DNA from: Dyadobacter chenwenxiniae
GTDB lineage: Bacteria; Bacteroidota; Bacteroidia; Cytophagales; Spirosomataceae
NCBI RefSeq assembly: GCF_022869785.1
Contig: NZ_CP094997.1
Location: 806,001 to 870,000, forward strand
Direction: 5' to 3'
DNA: 64,000 bases
A model generated the notes under the pieces. The model did not search any database, was not told the DNA's origin, and saw only the letters and a program-made list of their open reading frames with translations. Positions 36,036 through 44,560 of the stretch are shown one piece after another. The position numbers and the translations under genes were made by a program. Numbering within the stretch: position 1 is the first letter of the stretch; each line of letters begins with the position of its first letter.

Positions 36036-36756
36036 TATGAAAACGGCCCTTGTTACCGGGGCAAACAAAGGAATAGGGTTGGCAACCGTTGAAGGGCTTG
36101 CCAAACAAGGGTATAGAGTATGGCTGGGATCGCGGGATTTTTCCCGCGGTCAGGCAGCTGTCGATGATCTTCGCTCCAAGGGGCTGGACGTATACTTGCT
36201 TATGATTGATGTCGCAGATGATAGTAGTGTGATTCAGGCGGCGCGCACTTTGAATGAGCACACCCCGCATCTGAATATTTTGATTAACAACGCAGGTGTT
36301 GCCCCGAACCTAAAAAGCTTGCCTAGCGAGGAAAGCATGAATTTGATCCGGCAAACTTTTGAGACAAACACGTTCGGACCAATCCGCGTAACACAAGCTT
36401 TCCTGCCTTTGCTGAAAGCTGCTGATCATGCGCGTGTCATCATGTTAAGTAGTATTGTTGGCTCTATCGGCCTGAGCTCAGATCCTAATGTCATTTATGG
36501 ACAAGTCAATTTCATGGGCTACTCGGCTTCAAAAGCAGCACTGAATATGATCACTGTCGCTTTTGCTAAGGAACTTGGCCCTTTTGGTATAAAGGTATAT
36601 GCTGTCGAACCCGGGCATATCCGGACCGAGCTTAACGATAATACAGGAACGCTGAGTACGCAGGAGGGAGCAGCAGTGCCCATAAAGTATGCAACTATGG
36701 ACTTGGAAGCTGCTAACGGAGGCTTTTTCGGGCCTAATGGGATACTCCCCTGGTAG
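36028..36756 (+). CDS. Short-chain dehydrogenase/reductase (SDR), carbonyl-reductase type
   Basis: This 242-residue SDR starts at the ATG at 36028, overlapping the SnoaL stop, or at 36037. It begins MKTALVTGANKGIGLATV, then has NNAGVAP, the catalytic Ser in MLSSIVG and YSASK. The end GGFFGPNGILPW matches the carbonyl-reductase-like SDR group that is often a single-domain monomer. It lies in the same direction and in the operon with SnoaL. Confidence 0.92.
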   Translation: MNNMKTALVTGANKGIGLATVEGLAKQGYRVWLGSRDFSRGQAAVDDLRSKGLDVYLLMIDVADDSSVIQAARTLNEHTPHLNILINNAGVAPNLKSLPSEESMNLIRQTFETNTFGPIRVTQAFLPLLKAADHARVIMLSSIVGSIGLSSDPNVIYGQVNFMGYSASKAALNMITVAFAKELGPFGIKVYAVEPGHIRTELNDNTGTLSTQEGAAVPIKYATMDLEAANGGFFGPNGILPW

Positions 36757-36858
36757 TCGACCGGATACGGATGGATAATGCCGCAGAGGGTTTTCTGGTT
36801 ATTTCTGAAAATCTGCATGGAAAATAAATGGTAGTAATTAAATTTTAAAATAATAGAT

Positions 36859-37614
36859 ATGAATAAGTTAAAGGACAAAGTAGCAATAGTGACGGGAGCG
36901 TCGAAAGGAATAGGAGCGTCAATTGCAACATATTTTGCAGCCGAAGGCGCAAAGGTTGTCGTGAATTATGCTTCAAGTAAAGAAGGAGCTGAAAGAGTTG
37001 TTAAGGCTATAATTGAAAATGGGGGGATCGCTATTGCCGTGCAGGGGGATGTGTCGAAAAAAAGTGATGTCAGCAAACTTTTTGAAGAAACCCAAAGGGC
37101 ATTCGGTACATTAGATATTTTGGTGAACAATGCCGGCATTTTCGAATACGCTCGTATTGAAGATGCCACAGCAAATTCTTTCCATCAGCAATTCAACATT
37201 AATGTTTTAGGGTCCTTATTTGCCATTCAGGAATCTTTAAAAATGTTTGGTGATAAGGGCGGAAATATCATTAACATCAGCTCAGGAGCCAGCAAAACAC
37301 CAGTTCCGACAGGATCGATATATTCTGCATCCAAAGCAGCATTAGATGCTATTACGATTTCTTTGTCGAAGGAGTTTAGTGGTAGGAAGATTCGTATTAA
37401 CTCCCTTTTACCAGGGGCTATTGAAACGGAAGGAACCCACAGTAATGGTTTTATTGGAAGTGATTTTGAAGCCAAAGTAGTTGCCAATACGCCTCTTGGC
37501 CGAACAGGGCAGCCAGAGGATGTTGCAAAAGTTGCCGTATTTCTAGCCTCGGACGATGCGGGGTGGATAACAGGTGAGAAAATATCTGTTTCAGGAGGTA
37601 TTTTTGGGCTTTAA
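36859..37614 (+). CDS. Short-chain dehydrogenase/reductase (SDR), FabG-like
   Basis: This 251-residue SDR has VAIVTGASKGIGASI, NNAGIFEYA, INISSGAS, YSASKAALD and the C-terminal DAGWITGEKISVSGG, the pattern of glucose-dehydrogenase/FabG-like members. It is less related to the 32299/34687/39889 trio. It is the last gene before the IS256 element and stands 102 bases after the previous SDR, so it may still belong to the same transcript. Confidence 0.92.
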   Translation: MNKLKDKVAIVTGASKGIGASIATYFAAEGAKVVVNYASSKEGAERVVKAIIENGGIAIAVQGDVSKKSDVSKLFEETQRAFGTLDILVNNAGIFEYARIEDATANSFHQQFNINVLGSLFAIQESLKMFGDKGGNIINISSGASKTPVPTGSIYSASKAALDAITISLSKEFSGRKIRINSLLPGAIETEGTHSNGFIGSDFEAKVVANTPLGRTGQPEDVAKVAVFLASDDAGWITGEKISVSGGIFGL

Positions 37615-37664
37615 TTAATTTGCCTAGACTTAAAAGACAAAAGGCGCGAATAGGCAGACATGTG

Positions 37665-37672
37665 AATTTAGA
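37665..37672. repeat. IS256 target-site duplication, left copy
   Basis: AATTTAGA here is identical to 38998-39005 on the other side of the IS256 element. Confidence 0.85.
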
Positions 37673-38997
37673 GACACTATCTCAAAATCTGTGTAAAGTT
37701 TAAATCGGGGTTTGTAACTCCGATTTTTTACTTTTAACAAAACACAGTTTATGAGACTAGAAGATTTGTTGACTGATGAGTTTTTAAAGCAGTTCAAGAG
37801 CCGCGAGACGCTCAATGACTTTCTTGGCCAGTTACAGAAGCGGGGCATTGAGAAAATGCTTGAAGGAGAGCTGGATGGGCATTTGGGATATGATAAGCAC
37901 GAGCAGTCGCCCAACAGCAATTCCCGTAACGGCTATGGAAAAAAGAGGGTCAAGACCAGCTATGGCGAGTCGGAAATACGTATGCCCCGCGACCGGGACG
38001 CGAGTTTCAATCCGATGATTGTTCCCAAGCGGGAAAATATGGTAGATGGGGTCGAAGAGGTGATTGTATCGCTATATGCCAAGGGAATGAGTGTTGCCGA
38101 TATCGAAGATCAGATCAGGGATGTTTACAATTTTGAAGTATCGACATCTACCATCAGCCGTATCACTTCCCGGATAGCAGAAGATATTGTCAGTTGGCAA
38201 AACCGGCCTTTGGAACCCGTTTATTTGATTGTCTGGATGGACGGTATTGTCTTCAAAGTACGTGAAAACAGCAAGGTAGTCAACAAGACAGTTTACATCG
38301 CTGTTGGGCTTAAACGCGATGGTTACAAGGAAATCTTAGGCATGTGGCTTGGTAAAAATGAGTCTGCAGCCTACTGGATGAGTGTTTTGACAGATATGAA
38401 AGCCCGCGGGTTACAGGACATCCTGATCACGGCAACAGACAATCTTAATGGTTTTACCCAAACAATCCGGTCTGTTTTTCCTGACTCTGCTACTCAGATT
38501 TGCGTAGTCCATCAAATCCGGAACAGTTGTCGGTATGTGGTTTGGAAAGATAAAAAGGAGTTTAGCCGTGATTTGAAAGACATTTACGGTGCCCCCACCC
38601 GGCAGGCGGCCTTAGCTGCCCTGGATAACCTTGAACTGAAATGGAACAGCAAATATTCCTACGCCATCAAAAGCTGGCGCGAGCACTGGGATGAGCTGAC
38701 TGTCTTCTTTGATTTTCCATTAGAGATCCGCCAGATCATTTACACCACAAATCTCATAGAGAACCTAAATGGGAAAATTAGGAAGTACACAAAAAACAAG
38801 CTGTCGTTTCCTACTGATGAAGCAGTGATGAAATCCGTATATTTAGCCCTTAGAGAGGCTTCGAAGAAATGGACTATGCCCATCCGGAATTGGGGCATGA
38901 TCCTGAATCAGTTTTTGACTATTTTTGAAAATAGGGTCAGGCTATAAGCTTCGCCCAACCCCGATTGAAAACTTTACACAGTTAATGCGATAGTCCC
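37673..38997 (+). mobile_element. IS256-family insertion sequence
   Basis: This 1325-base element has imperfect terminal inverted repeats of about 40 bases. The left end runs GACACTATCTC, then CTGTGTAAAGTTT, then ATCGGGGTT. The right end read inward is GGGACTATCGC, CTGTGTAAAGTTTT, ATCGGGGTT. A perfect 8-base duplication of AATTTAGA flanks it, as expected for IS256. It carries one intact transposase gene. The insertion is probably recent and lies between genes. Confidence 0.92.
37751..38947 (+). CDS. IS256-family transposase (mutator type)
   Basis: This 398-residue transposase starts MRLEDLLTDEFLKQFKSRE. It contains the mutator-family landmarks GYGKKRVKTSYGESEIRMPR, VIVSLYAKGMSVADIEDQI, the catalytic Asp in VWMDGIVFKVREN, the second Asp in TATDNLNGF, QICVVHQIRNS and LIENLNGKIRKYTKNK. 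The frame is complete and fills the element, so it should be functional. Confidence 0.95.
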   Translation: MRLEDLLTDEFLKQFKSRETLNDFLGQLQKRGIEKMLEGELDGHLGYDKHEQSPNSNSRNGYGKKRVKTSYGESEIRMPRDRDASFNPMIVPKRENMVDGVEEVIVSLYAKGMSVADIEDQIRDVYNFEVSTSTISRITSRIAEDIVSWQNRPLEPVYLIVWMDGIVFKVRENSKVVNKTVYIAVGLKRDGYKEILGMWLGKNESAAYWMSVLTDMKARGLQDILITATDNLNGFTQTIRSVFPDSATQICVVHQIRNSCRYVVWKDKKEFSRDLKDIYGAPTRQAALAALDNLELKWNSKYSYAIKSWREHWDELTVFFDFPLEIRQIIYTTNLIENLNGKIRKYTKNKLSFPTDEAVMKSVYLALREASKKWTMPIRNWGMILNQFLTIFENRVRL

Positions 38998-39005
38998 AAT
39001 TTAGA
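38998..39005. repeat. IS256 target-site duplication, right copy
   Basis: AATTTAGA, identical to 37665-37672. Confidence 0.85.
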
Positions 39006-39198
39006 ATTGTTTTGCACTATTTTAACAGGGTTATTTTTCCTATGCGGGTTCATTCAAACGGTCGTATAAGTGAAATTTCCATGTCCCGCTGAAACCTGGC
39101 ATTCAGTATCATCGCCGAGAAAGCATGGCCTTTTGAGATACATCTGGCTGATGATAATACGCATTTGCCAAACCATTGTGTCAGACGACTCAGCTCAC

Positions 39199-39543
39199 TT
39201 ATGCCATTTCATAGGGAAAATACGTATAGCAAAGCTCGCCCACATCATAAACATCATAAAGTTGGCTCTTGTTTTCCCATTGTTCCATATTACTGTCATT
39301 CGCCTGCTGCAAGTATTGGTGAGTAACTAGCGCGTATGTGTGTGAGTGGATATGGTTTTTTAAAAGGCGGTGTGTTTCGACAACCGCCTTCCCATAGATC
39401 TTGCGAAACCTGTCAACCTTAAATTCAGCAATCGCACCATAGTGCGCCACCATCTTTATAGATAACATCGCTACGTGAGGACAAATAAGCTTCCAGTGAT
39501 CAATCAGCTCATTAAACGCAGCCAGCATGTTAGCCGTTTCCAA
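39199..39543 (-). pseudogene. C-terminal half of a DUF2652 protein
   Basis: This frame starts TTG at 39543, directly after the stop of the SnoaL-like gene and in the same frame. It reads LSIKMVAHYGAIAEFKVDRF, YGKAVVETHRLLKNHI and YDVGELCYTYFPYE, parallel to the second half of the full-length DUF2652 protein at 27756. The cyclase-like N-terminal half is missing. A break exactly at a neighbouring stop codon suggests a recombination junction. It might be translated by read-through or reinitiation, but is most simply a relic. Confidence 0.7.
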
Positions 39544-39867
39544 TTATCCTGTGACTTTCAACGTCTGAATCAATTCATCAACTATTTCCAAATGATAGGT
39601 TAATACAATAGGGCTTCCTTCAAAATTTCCCGAAGTTTCTGCCATCAAAAGGCTTTCCGTTTCTTTTTCTTCAAAGCCGACAGGCTTTATTGTCGCCTTG
39701 TATCGCTCGTTAGAATCCGCTATCCAACGCTCTATTTCTTTTTTTCCGTTGTGCGTTTTTCCTTCATCGAAAACTACGGCTGTTTCAGAAAAACAATTGG
39801 CGTATGCGACGCTATCAAAGTTGTTTTGCGTTTCTACTAAATCGGCTACTACTTTTGGTAAGTTCAT
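39544..39867 (-). CDS. SnoaL-like (NTF2-fold) protein
   Basis: This 107-residue protein starts MNLPKVVADLVETQNNFDSV. It has the NTF2-like pattern: CFSETAVVFDEGKTHNGKKE, IERWIADSNERYKATIKPVG and YHLEIVDELIQTLKVTG. It follows the SDR at 39889 on the same strand with 21 bases between, so they form one operon. Such small proteins usually bind or isomerise a small ligand, and no catalytic residue can be assigned here. Confidence 0.85.
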   Translation of the reverse strand: MNLPKVVADLVETQNNFDSVAYANCFSETAVVFDEGKTHNGKKEIERWIADSNERYKATIKPVGFEEKETESLLMAETSGNFEGSPIVLTYHLEIVDELIQTLKVTG

Positions 39868-39888
39868 TTTTGTCTTTTTTTGAGGTTG

Positions 39889-40680
39889 TTAAATAGTGGG
39901 TACAGTTCCGCCGTCAATGACATATTCTGTCCCTGTGAGGTAACTCGCTCTTGGCGAAACCAAAAAGCCAACAAATTCAGCCACTTCTTCTGGTTGGGCA
40001 GGTCTTCCAAAGGGTATTCCACCCAATGCATCCATCACCCCCTGTTGCGCTTCTTCTACGGTACTATTCGCGTTTCTTGCAAGTTCGCCCAGCCAGGCTT
40101 CTGATGCTGTCGTATTAATCCAGCCTGGGGAAACAGTCAGCACGCGAACACCCGAAGACGCAACCCCGTTGGATAAGCTTTTACTGTAATTTCTCAATGC
40201 TGCTTTTGCGGCTGCGTATGGCAAAGTTGAATCGTACAAAGGCAGTATGCCCTGTATGGAAGCAATGTGAATGATAACACCACTCTTTCGATCGATCATT
40301 TGTGGTAAAAATCCTCTGTCCAGCCGAACCGGGGCAAGCAAATTGGCCTGTAGCGTTGATTCCCAATCTTCATCACTCAATACAGCAAATCCACCGGCAG
40401 GCGTTGATGACGATCCAAGATTGTTTACCAGAATATCCAGCTTTCCATAAGCCGATAGCACCTCGCTTACCACCTTTTGTGATCCCTCCGCCTTACTTAA
40501 ATCAGCGGAAATGAAATGCAACTTCTCGTTTTGCTCTTCCGGTGCGTTCCTTGCGGTAATAATCACAGTTGCGCCAGCTTGTAAAAGCCTTTCTGCAATT
40601 GCTCTTCCGGCTCCTTTTGTACCCCCGGTTACCAAAGCAATCTTGCCTGATAATTCATTGTTAAAATTAAACTGTTCCAT
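39889..40680 (-). CDS. Short-chain dehydrogenase/reductase (SDR)
   Basis: This 263-residue SDR has ELSGKIALVTGGTKGAGRAI, NNLGSSS, the catalytic Ser in HIASIQG (Ala-Ser), YAAAK (Tyr and Lys) and the end SYLTGTEYVIDGGTVPTI. It is the third close paralogue of 32299 and 34687. It is divergent from the HxlR regulator at 40822 and heads an operon with the SnoaL-like gene. This pairing of SDR and HxlR is common, and the regulator probably controls this operon. Confidence 0.92.
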   Translation of the reverse strand: MEQFNFNNELSGKIALVTGGTKGAGRAIAERLLQAGATVIITARNAPEEQNEKLHFISADLSKAEGSQKVVSEVLSAYGKLDILVNNLGSSSTPAGGFAVLSDEDWESTLQANLLAPVRLDRGFLPQMIDRKSGVIIHIASIQGILPLYDSTLPYAAAKAALRNYSKSLSNGVASSGVRVLTVSPGWINTTASEAWLGELARNANSTVEEAQQGVMDALGGIPFGRPAQPEEVAEFVGFLVSPRASYLTGTEYVIDGGTVPTI

Positions 40681-40786
40681 TGTATTGTCCTTTGCTTAAA
40701 AATGAATGATAGGACAAAATTGGCGTGTAAATGAAGTTTAGACAAGTACGGAATTACGATTCATATAGGGATAAATTGATCCCCTA

Positions 40787-40817
40787 TTGCACTAACTGAT
40801 ACATACGCTTAATTTTG
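40787..40817 (+). promoter_or_regulatory. Bacteroidetes-type promoter before the HxlR gene
   Basis: TTG at 40787-40789 and TAATTTTG at 40810-40817 fit the -33/-7 consensus of the phylum with a 20-base spacer. The -7 box ends 4 bases before the ATG at 40822, so the transcript would have almost no leader. Confidence 0.5.
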
Positions 40818-40821
40818 AAAT

Positions 40822-41205
40822 ATGTATGAAAGAAAGACAACACCAAACCTGAATTGCGGACTTGACCTGATCGGGGAAGTGCTTTATGGCAAATGGAAAA
40901 TCCGCTTGCTGTGGTTTATTGACCAGGGTTATCAACGCCCAAGCGAACTGCAACGCAAAATCCCCGACGCTTCCCGCAGGGTTCTGAATATCCAATTGAA
41001 AGAATTGGAAGATCATGAACTGGTTACAAGGAAAATTTATCCCGTCGTACCGCCAAAAGTAGAATACAGCCTAACGGATTTTGGTAAGACTGTAATCCCT
41101 GTAATCGCCGCATTAGGACAGTGGGGCGATGAACATGAGGACCGTTTGCGGGATGTGATTTTAAAACAAATTCTAATATCTGATTTGCACGATACCCTTG
41201 GGTAG
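40822..41205 (+). CDS. HxlR-family transcriptional regulator
   Basis: This 127-residue winged-helix regulator has DLIGEVLYGKWKIRLLWFID, RVLNIQLKELEDHELVTRK and PPKVEYSLTDFGKTVIPVI, the core of HxlR proteins. A Cys in LNCGLDL near the N-terminus is conserved in redox- and aldehyde-sensing members such as YodB and HypR, which fits control of the divergent SDR gene. That role is inference. Confidence 0.92.
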   Translation: MYERKTTPNLNCGLDLIGEVLYGKWKIRLLWFIDQGYQRPSELQRKIPDASRRVLNIQLKELEDHELVTRKIYPVVPPKVEYSLTDFGKTVIPVIAALGQWGDEHEDRLRDVILKQILISDLHDTLG

Positions 41206-41625
41206 CTTCGCGACAGCCAACAAACCTAAACAGGAAGCTTCGCAACATGATCTGACAGAGCTAGTTCCGCTAATCAAGTTTATGTTTAAATAATGAGATT
41301 TTAGTAGCAATATCCATGGTCATTGTCTAAAGACTATGGCAGAGTTAACGACATTCTGAGAAATTAGGCCAAATAATATTTCGTATGCTACTGGAATTTT
41401 GAACTCATAGCCCGATAAAGTTAATGCGTGATTATAACAAAGACTAAAATAAATAGCATCTCAACAAAATCTCCAAAATACGCGGCAGCTTCTAACGTGG
41501 GGCAGACGAGGGTATAACGTCTCACGTTCGAGCGTTTTGTGAGATTCTGAATTTTGTTGCCAAAACTGATTAGAGGAATGTCTCACCACCGATAACTAGA
41601 TAAAATATAGTAGCAGAAGGTTGTT
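41206..41625. other. Gene-free region
   Basis: About 420 bases without a supportable gene. It contains the first AACGTCTCA copy (41516-41524) and a small hairpin, CTCAC...GTGAG, beside it. The surroundings are recombination-scarred. Confidence 0.3.
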
Positions 41626-41915
41626 TCAAATCGCATCCCTACCACTCACTTTTTGAATATGACATCTATCAGTTCGTATCACGTAAGCTTCACTGACAGC
41701 AATGGTGTCACCTCGGATGCCAATAAACCGAAATTCCTCCTGACGCCCTTTAAATAAGGGTCTGTGCAAATCATTCAACACCACGTACTGGTTATTATTA
41801 AATACTCTATCCCCGTCCACGCGAATCGTGTCTGAAGTCGATACTCTGATAGTGTAAAAATCATTAAGAGCGGGGTTCCATTTTTACAACCTGTTAAAAA
41901 TGCTGCTACCAGCAT
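41626..41915 (-). pseudogene. Small lipoprotein gene broken by a frameshift
   Basis: One frame holds a lipoprotein signal (MLVAAFLTGCKNG, start near 41915). A second continues NPALNDFYTIRVSTSDTIRV, FNNNQYVVLNDLHRPLFKG and GDTIAVSEAYVIRT to a stop at 41626. The frames meet in a run of five A (plus-strand 41881-41885): one more A would join them. The expected upstream Met is also replaced by an ATG-TAG. The mature protein would be about 80 residues with no known family. Confidence 0.6.
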
Positions 41916-42195
41916 GATTATCAAAACTCTGTTCTGGATCTTTTTTTTAAAAGTTGGTTTCTACATAGAACCGATAATGTCTCAGTGGTTGCTTGACCTC
42001 GTGATTTTGCAAACCTCAATTATTTTAATATGAACAGAATCAAGAGGAATAAAAAGACGTTTCGAGTCCGTTTCTGTATCAACGTCTCAAAGATGTTTCA
42101 GTGGCATTGAATTTGTTTCCTAGGTTTGCAAAACACTTCTTTGAGTGATGAATCTGCAAACCGGCTATCTGCCACGTCTCAGCTAATGTCGGGTA

Positions 42196-42480
42196 TTTTG
42201 GACACTTGCCGAACATGAACGCAATGTCATTGTACAGCGGACAAGAGCCGGGATAGATTCTGCCCGGGCACGTGGACGAAAAGGAGGCCGGCCAAAAAGG
42301 TTAGCCGTAAAATATCAAAAGATTGCACGTTCAGTAAAAAATCTTTATGAACTAGGCCAACAGTCCACAACTGAAATCATGAACTCGTTCCAGATTGGTG
42401 GTCGAAGAACATTTTACAAAGTGCTTCGTTATGCCGGCGTGATCATTAAACCAGTTGATCATTCAAAGCGCCAAGGATGA
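42196..42480 (+). pseudogene. Serine recombinase, C-terminal relic A
   Basis: From 42205 the frame reads LAEHERNVIVQRTRAGIDSA, then RARGRKGGRPKR and a C-terminal helix-turn-helix (VKNLYELGQQSTTEIMNSFQ, RRTFYKVLRYAGV), ending at TGA 42478-42480. It aligns with the last 90 residues of the recombinase at 8046. There is no start codon and the catalytic domain is gone. Confidence 0.85.
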
Positions 42481-43018
42481 TTAGAAGTCCAGGACGGCGA
42501 GCCGCGTAGCGATGCCTGGCATAATACTTTGCGGCAGCCGCACTGACCATTTACCAAAAACCTCAATCAATAATTTGAAAGGGTTTCCCGGATCTGGTTA
42601 GCACAGACTCTTTGAAATGTTGGGTTAAATTAAAAGTTAGAACCAAAAGTGCCGCGGGTTTGATTAGAATAATTTTTCTAGGATTAGGTACGCTACATCC
42701 AAATCTCAGCGCCATCTTGAGGATTTTATCAAGGTTAAAAGTTTGAAAATCTGCCTTTTCTGAAAAGTCCTACTCCCCAAGCATATTGATATGCTCCCAG
42801 CTGTGGGTGGATGTGGCCAGTATATTTTTTAATCATGCTTCCCGGTCCAACGGATTTTTACATTCTGACAGACTTCCAAATAAATAAAGAAGGTTCCAAC
42901 AGTACATGAAGTTAGCAATTAACCCTTTACAGCCTTCTGCCGTAAGCTGTTCTCGGTATGTCGTCCCAATCAACTGTTGATTGCTACTGTTTTGCGCTTG
43001 CTATCCTTGTGGGTGCTG
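42481..43018. other. Gene-free region with an inverted-repeat end
   Basis: No coding sequence is supported. It contains the repeat at 42620-42644 (see there). Confidence 0.3.
42620..42660 (+). repeat. TTGGGTTAAATTAAA repeat, copy 1
   Basis: TTGGGTTAAATTAAAAG, then TTAGAAC and AAAAGTGCCGCGGGTT. The minus-strand copy ending at 45625 shares this over about 42 bases with few differences, in opposite orientation, so the two could be the terminal inverted repeats of a 3.0 kb unit. Confidence 0.6.
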
Positions 43019-43225
43019 TTACATGCCCATTTTTTTTAGCTTTTTCACAACTCTGTAGTTACAAGCTTTGTTTTCTTTATATTCTATCTTATGCTCCGAA
43101 AGAAGTTGAGATACTATTTCCCTTGTTTCTTCTTCATTTAGGCCAACTTTTTCTCCGAGATCAATTTCATTTTGTTGACCGTTATCTTCTTTCAGTAAGT
43201 TATAATATCTGTTTTTATTTTCCAT
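43019..43225 (-). CDS. Small helical protein, winged-helix-like
   Basis: This 68-residue protein starts MENKNRYYNLLKEDNGQQNE, followed by a helix-rich DLGEKVGLNEEETREIVSQL and IEYKENKACNYRVVKKL. It resembles a short winged-helix or MarR-like fold. It overlaps the end of the methyltransferase gene by 11 bases, so the two are translationally coupled, and both are AT-rich. Function unknown. Confidence 0.6.
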   Translation of the reverse strand: MENKNRYYNLLKEDNGQQNEIDLGEKVGLNEEETREIVSQLLSEHKIEYKENKACNYRVVKKLKKMGM

Positions 43226-44054
43226 AAGTGGTTTGCTTTTTTGTCGCTATCATCATATGTGGGCTAAAAGGTAAAAGGTAAGGGTCATTTTCTGTTAACT
43301 GAATTAACTCTAACAATGTCTTCTTTCGTTTATCGTTTGACAAATTGATGAAAAAATCCTTATCAAGCCAGGCCAAACCTTCAACAGCGTAAGTGTTGAG
43401 ATGGACTAATTCTTGACTGACGAACTCCTCTTTTAATTGAGCAGGTTTATAATAAAATGCTTCGGCTAAAAGCCAAGGGAAATCATCTGGTGGATTATGA
43501 ATTCCAGAAGTTAATTCTTCTTTACACATTTCAAAAAATGGTTGTTTATGGATTAAACCATTTAAAAGTCCGACTAAAGTTGAAGCGGTGTAATTTATTG
43601 CAAATGCCAGTATAACTCCATCTTTTCTCAAAACACGTTTAGCTTCCTGAATGGTTAAATCTCTATCTTCCTGTTTTTGAAGGTGATAAAGTGGGCCATG
43701 AAGAATAATTAGTTCGGCATAGTTATCAGGAAATTCCAATTTCCGAGATTCTCCTAAATGAATGGAAAACTTGTTTTTTAATCTATTCGCTCTTGTTTTT
43801 GCTATCTTTATATGTTTAGGAACTGGTTCTACTAAATGAACTAAATGCCCTTTCTTAGCAAGCCATTCTGAATATTTCCCTGTCCCACCGCCAACATCAA
43901 TAATTTTTGATGGACAATTAGGGGTATATTTTTCTATAAGTGATTTATTTCTTTCAAACTCAAATACCCCCATTCCTTTATCAAGTCTGGTTTCTTCCGA
44001 GACTTTATTATAAAAGTGCTCTATGTTTCTGCTTATTAACTGTTTACTATTCAT
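43215..44054 (-). CDS. Class I SAM-dependent methyltransferase
   Basis: This 279-residue enzyme has the methyltransferase motifs KIIDVGGGTGKYSEWLAKKG (motif I), VHLVEPVPKHIKIA, AELIILHGPLYHL and EAKRVLRKDGVILAFAI. A long C-terminal region (about 165-275) has HNPPDDFPWLLAEAFYYKPA, perhaps a substrate domain. It is a small-molecule methyltransferase of unknown target. It is distinctly more AT-rich than its neighbours, with an AT-rich coupled gene, which suggests acquisition by transfer, perhaps from a low-GC Flavobacteriia-like donor. Confidence 0.85.
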   Translation of the reverse strand: MNSKQLISRNIEHFYNKVSEETRLDKGMGVFEFERNKSLIEKYTPNCPSKIIDVGGGTGKYSEWLAKKGHLVHLVEPVPKHIKIAKTRANRLKNKFSIHLGESRKLEFPDNYAELIILHGPLYHLQKQEDRDLTIQEAKRVLRKDGVILAFAINYTASTLVGLLNGLIHKQPFFEMCKEELTSGIHNPPDDFPWLLAEAFYYKPAQLKEEFVSQELVHLNTYAVEGLAWLDKDFFINLSNDKRKKTLLELIQLTENDPYLLPFSPHMMIATKKQTTYGK

Positions 44055-44314
44055 TTTTTTTCATCGTTTAATATCACAGTTGAGCCATTGGAGATAGCAC
44101 AACGTGATAATGCAATTGATTGAGGTCAATTGTTTTGATTAAGAATCAAGGAAATAAAGAGAGTACTATCTGAGTATTTAAATTAAAAAGCTTCAATACT
44201 CTCACGACTCGGCTTTTCAGCGAGTTAGTCCTATTGATAGGATGCAGATAATATGTTATGAATAATAAGGCAGGTTGCAAATATAAAAATAAAGAATTGA
44301 TTTGTTGGCTCTGT

Positions 44315-44560
44315 CAACTTTTTTTCAATGGCGGGTAACGGTTGGGCTTCGCGAGAATGTGCTTCTGACAATCCTATCAAGGTTCGCTCCTGGATCAAGT
44401 CACGTTCAGACTCTGCCAAAACCCTAAACGGGTGAAACACCAATTTACCCGTCGCAATGTATATTTAGATAATTCGTGCAGGCTTCGCAGTGCACTACCT
44501 TGATTTTCAGGCCCATCACCCAGTCAATTAGATCTCTTCCGTGATCTGCCTAGTCCGTTA
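44315..44560 (-). pseudogene. Serine recombinase relic B, degenerate
   Basis: On the minus strand, pieces in changing frames match the middle of a serine recombinase: GLGRSRK, then GPENQGSALRSLHEL, then VFHPFRVLAESERDLIQERT and LIGLSEAHSR. The order equals that of the family (LGRS, G-V-x-x-x-S-L, A-E-x-E-R-x-x-I-x-E-R-T). There are at least two frameshifts and no end. It is unrelated in position to the other copies. Confidence 0.7.

Noticed and set aside
41521..41545. CTCAC...GTGAG hairpin beside AACGTCTCA
   Set aside because: The stem is only 5 bases with a long loop and no T-run follows on either strand.
44117..44136. CAATTGA...TCAATTG inverted repeat upstream of the methyltransferase
   Set aside because: AT-rich inverted repeats of this size are frequent by chance here, and it occurs only once.
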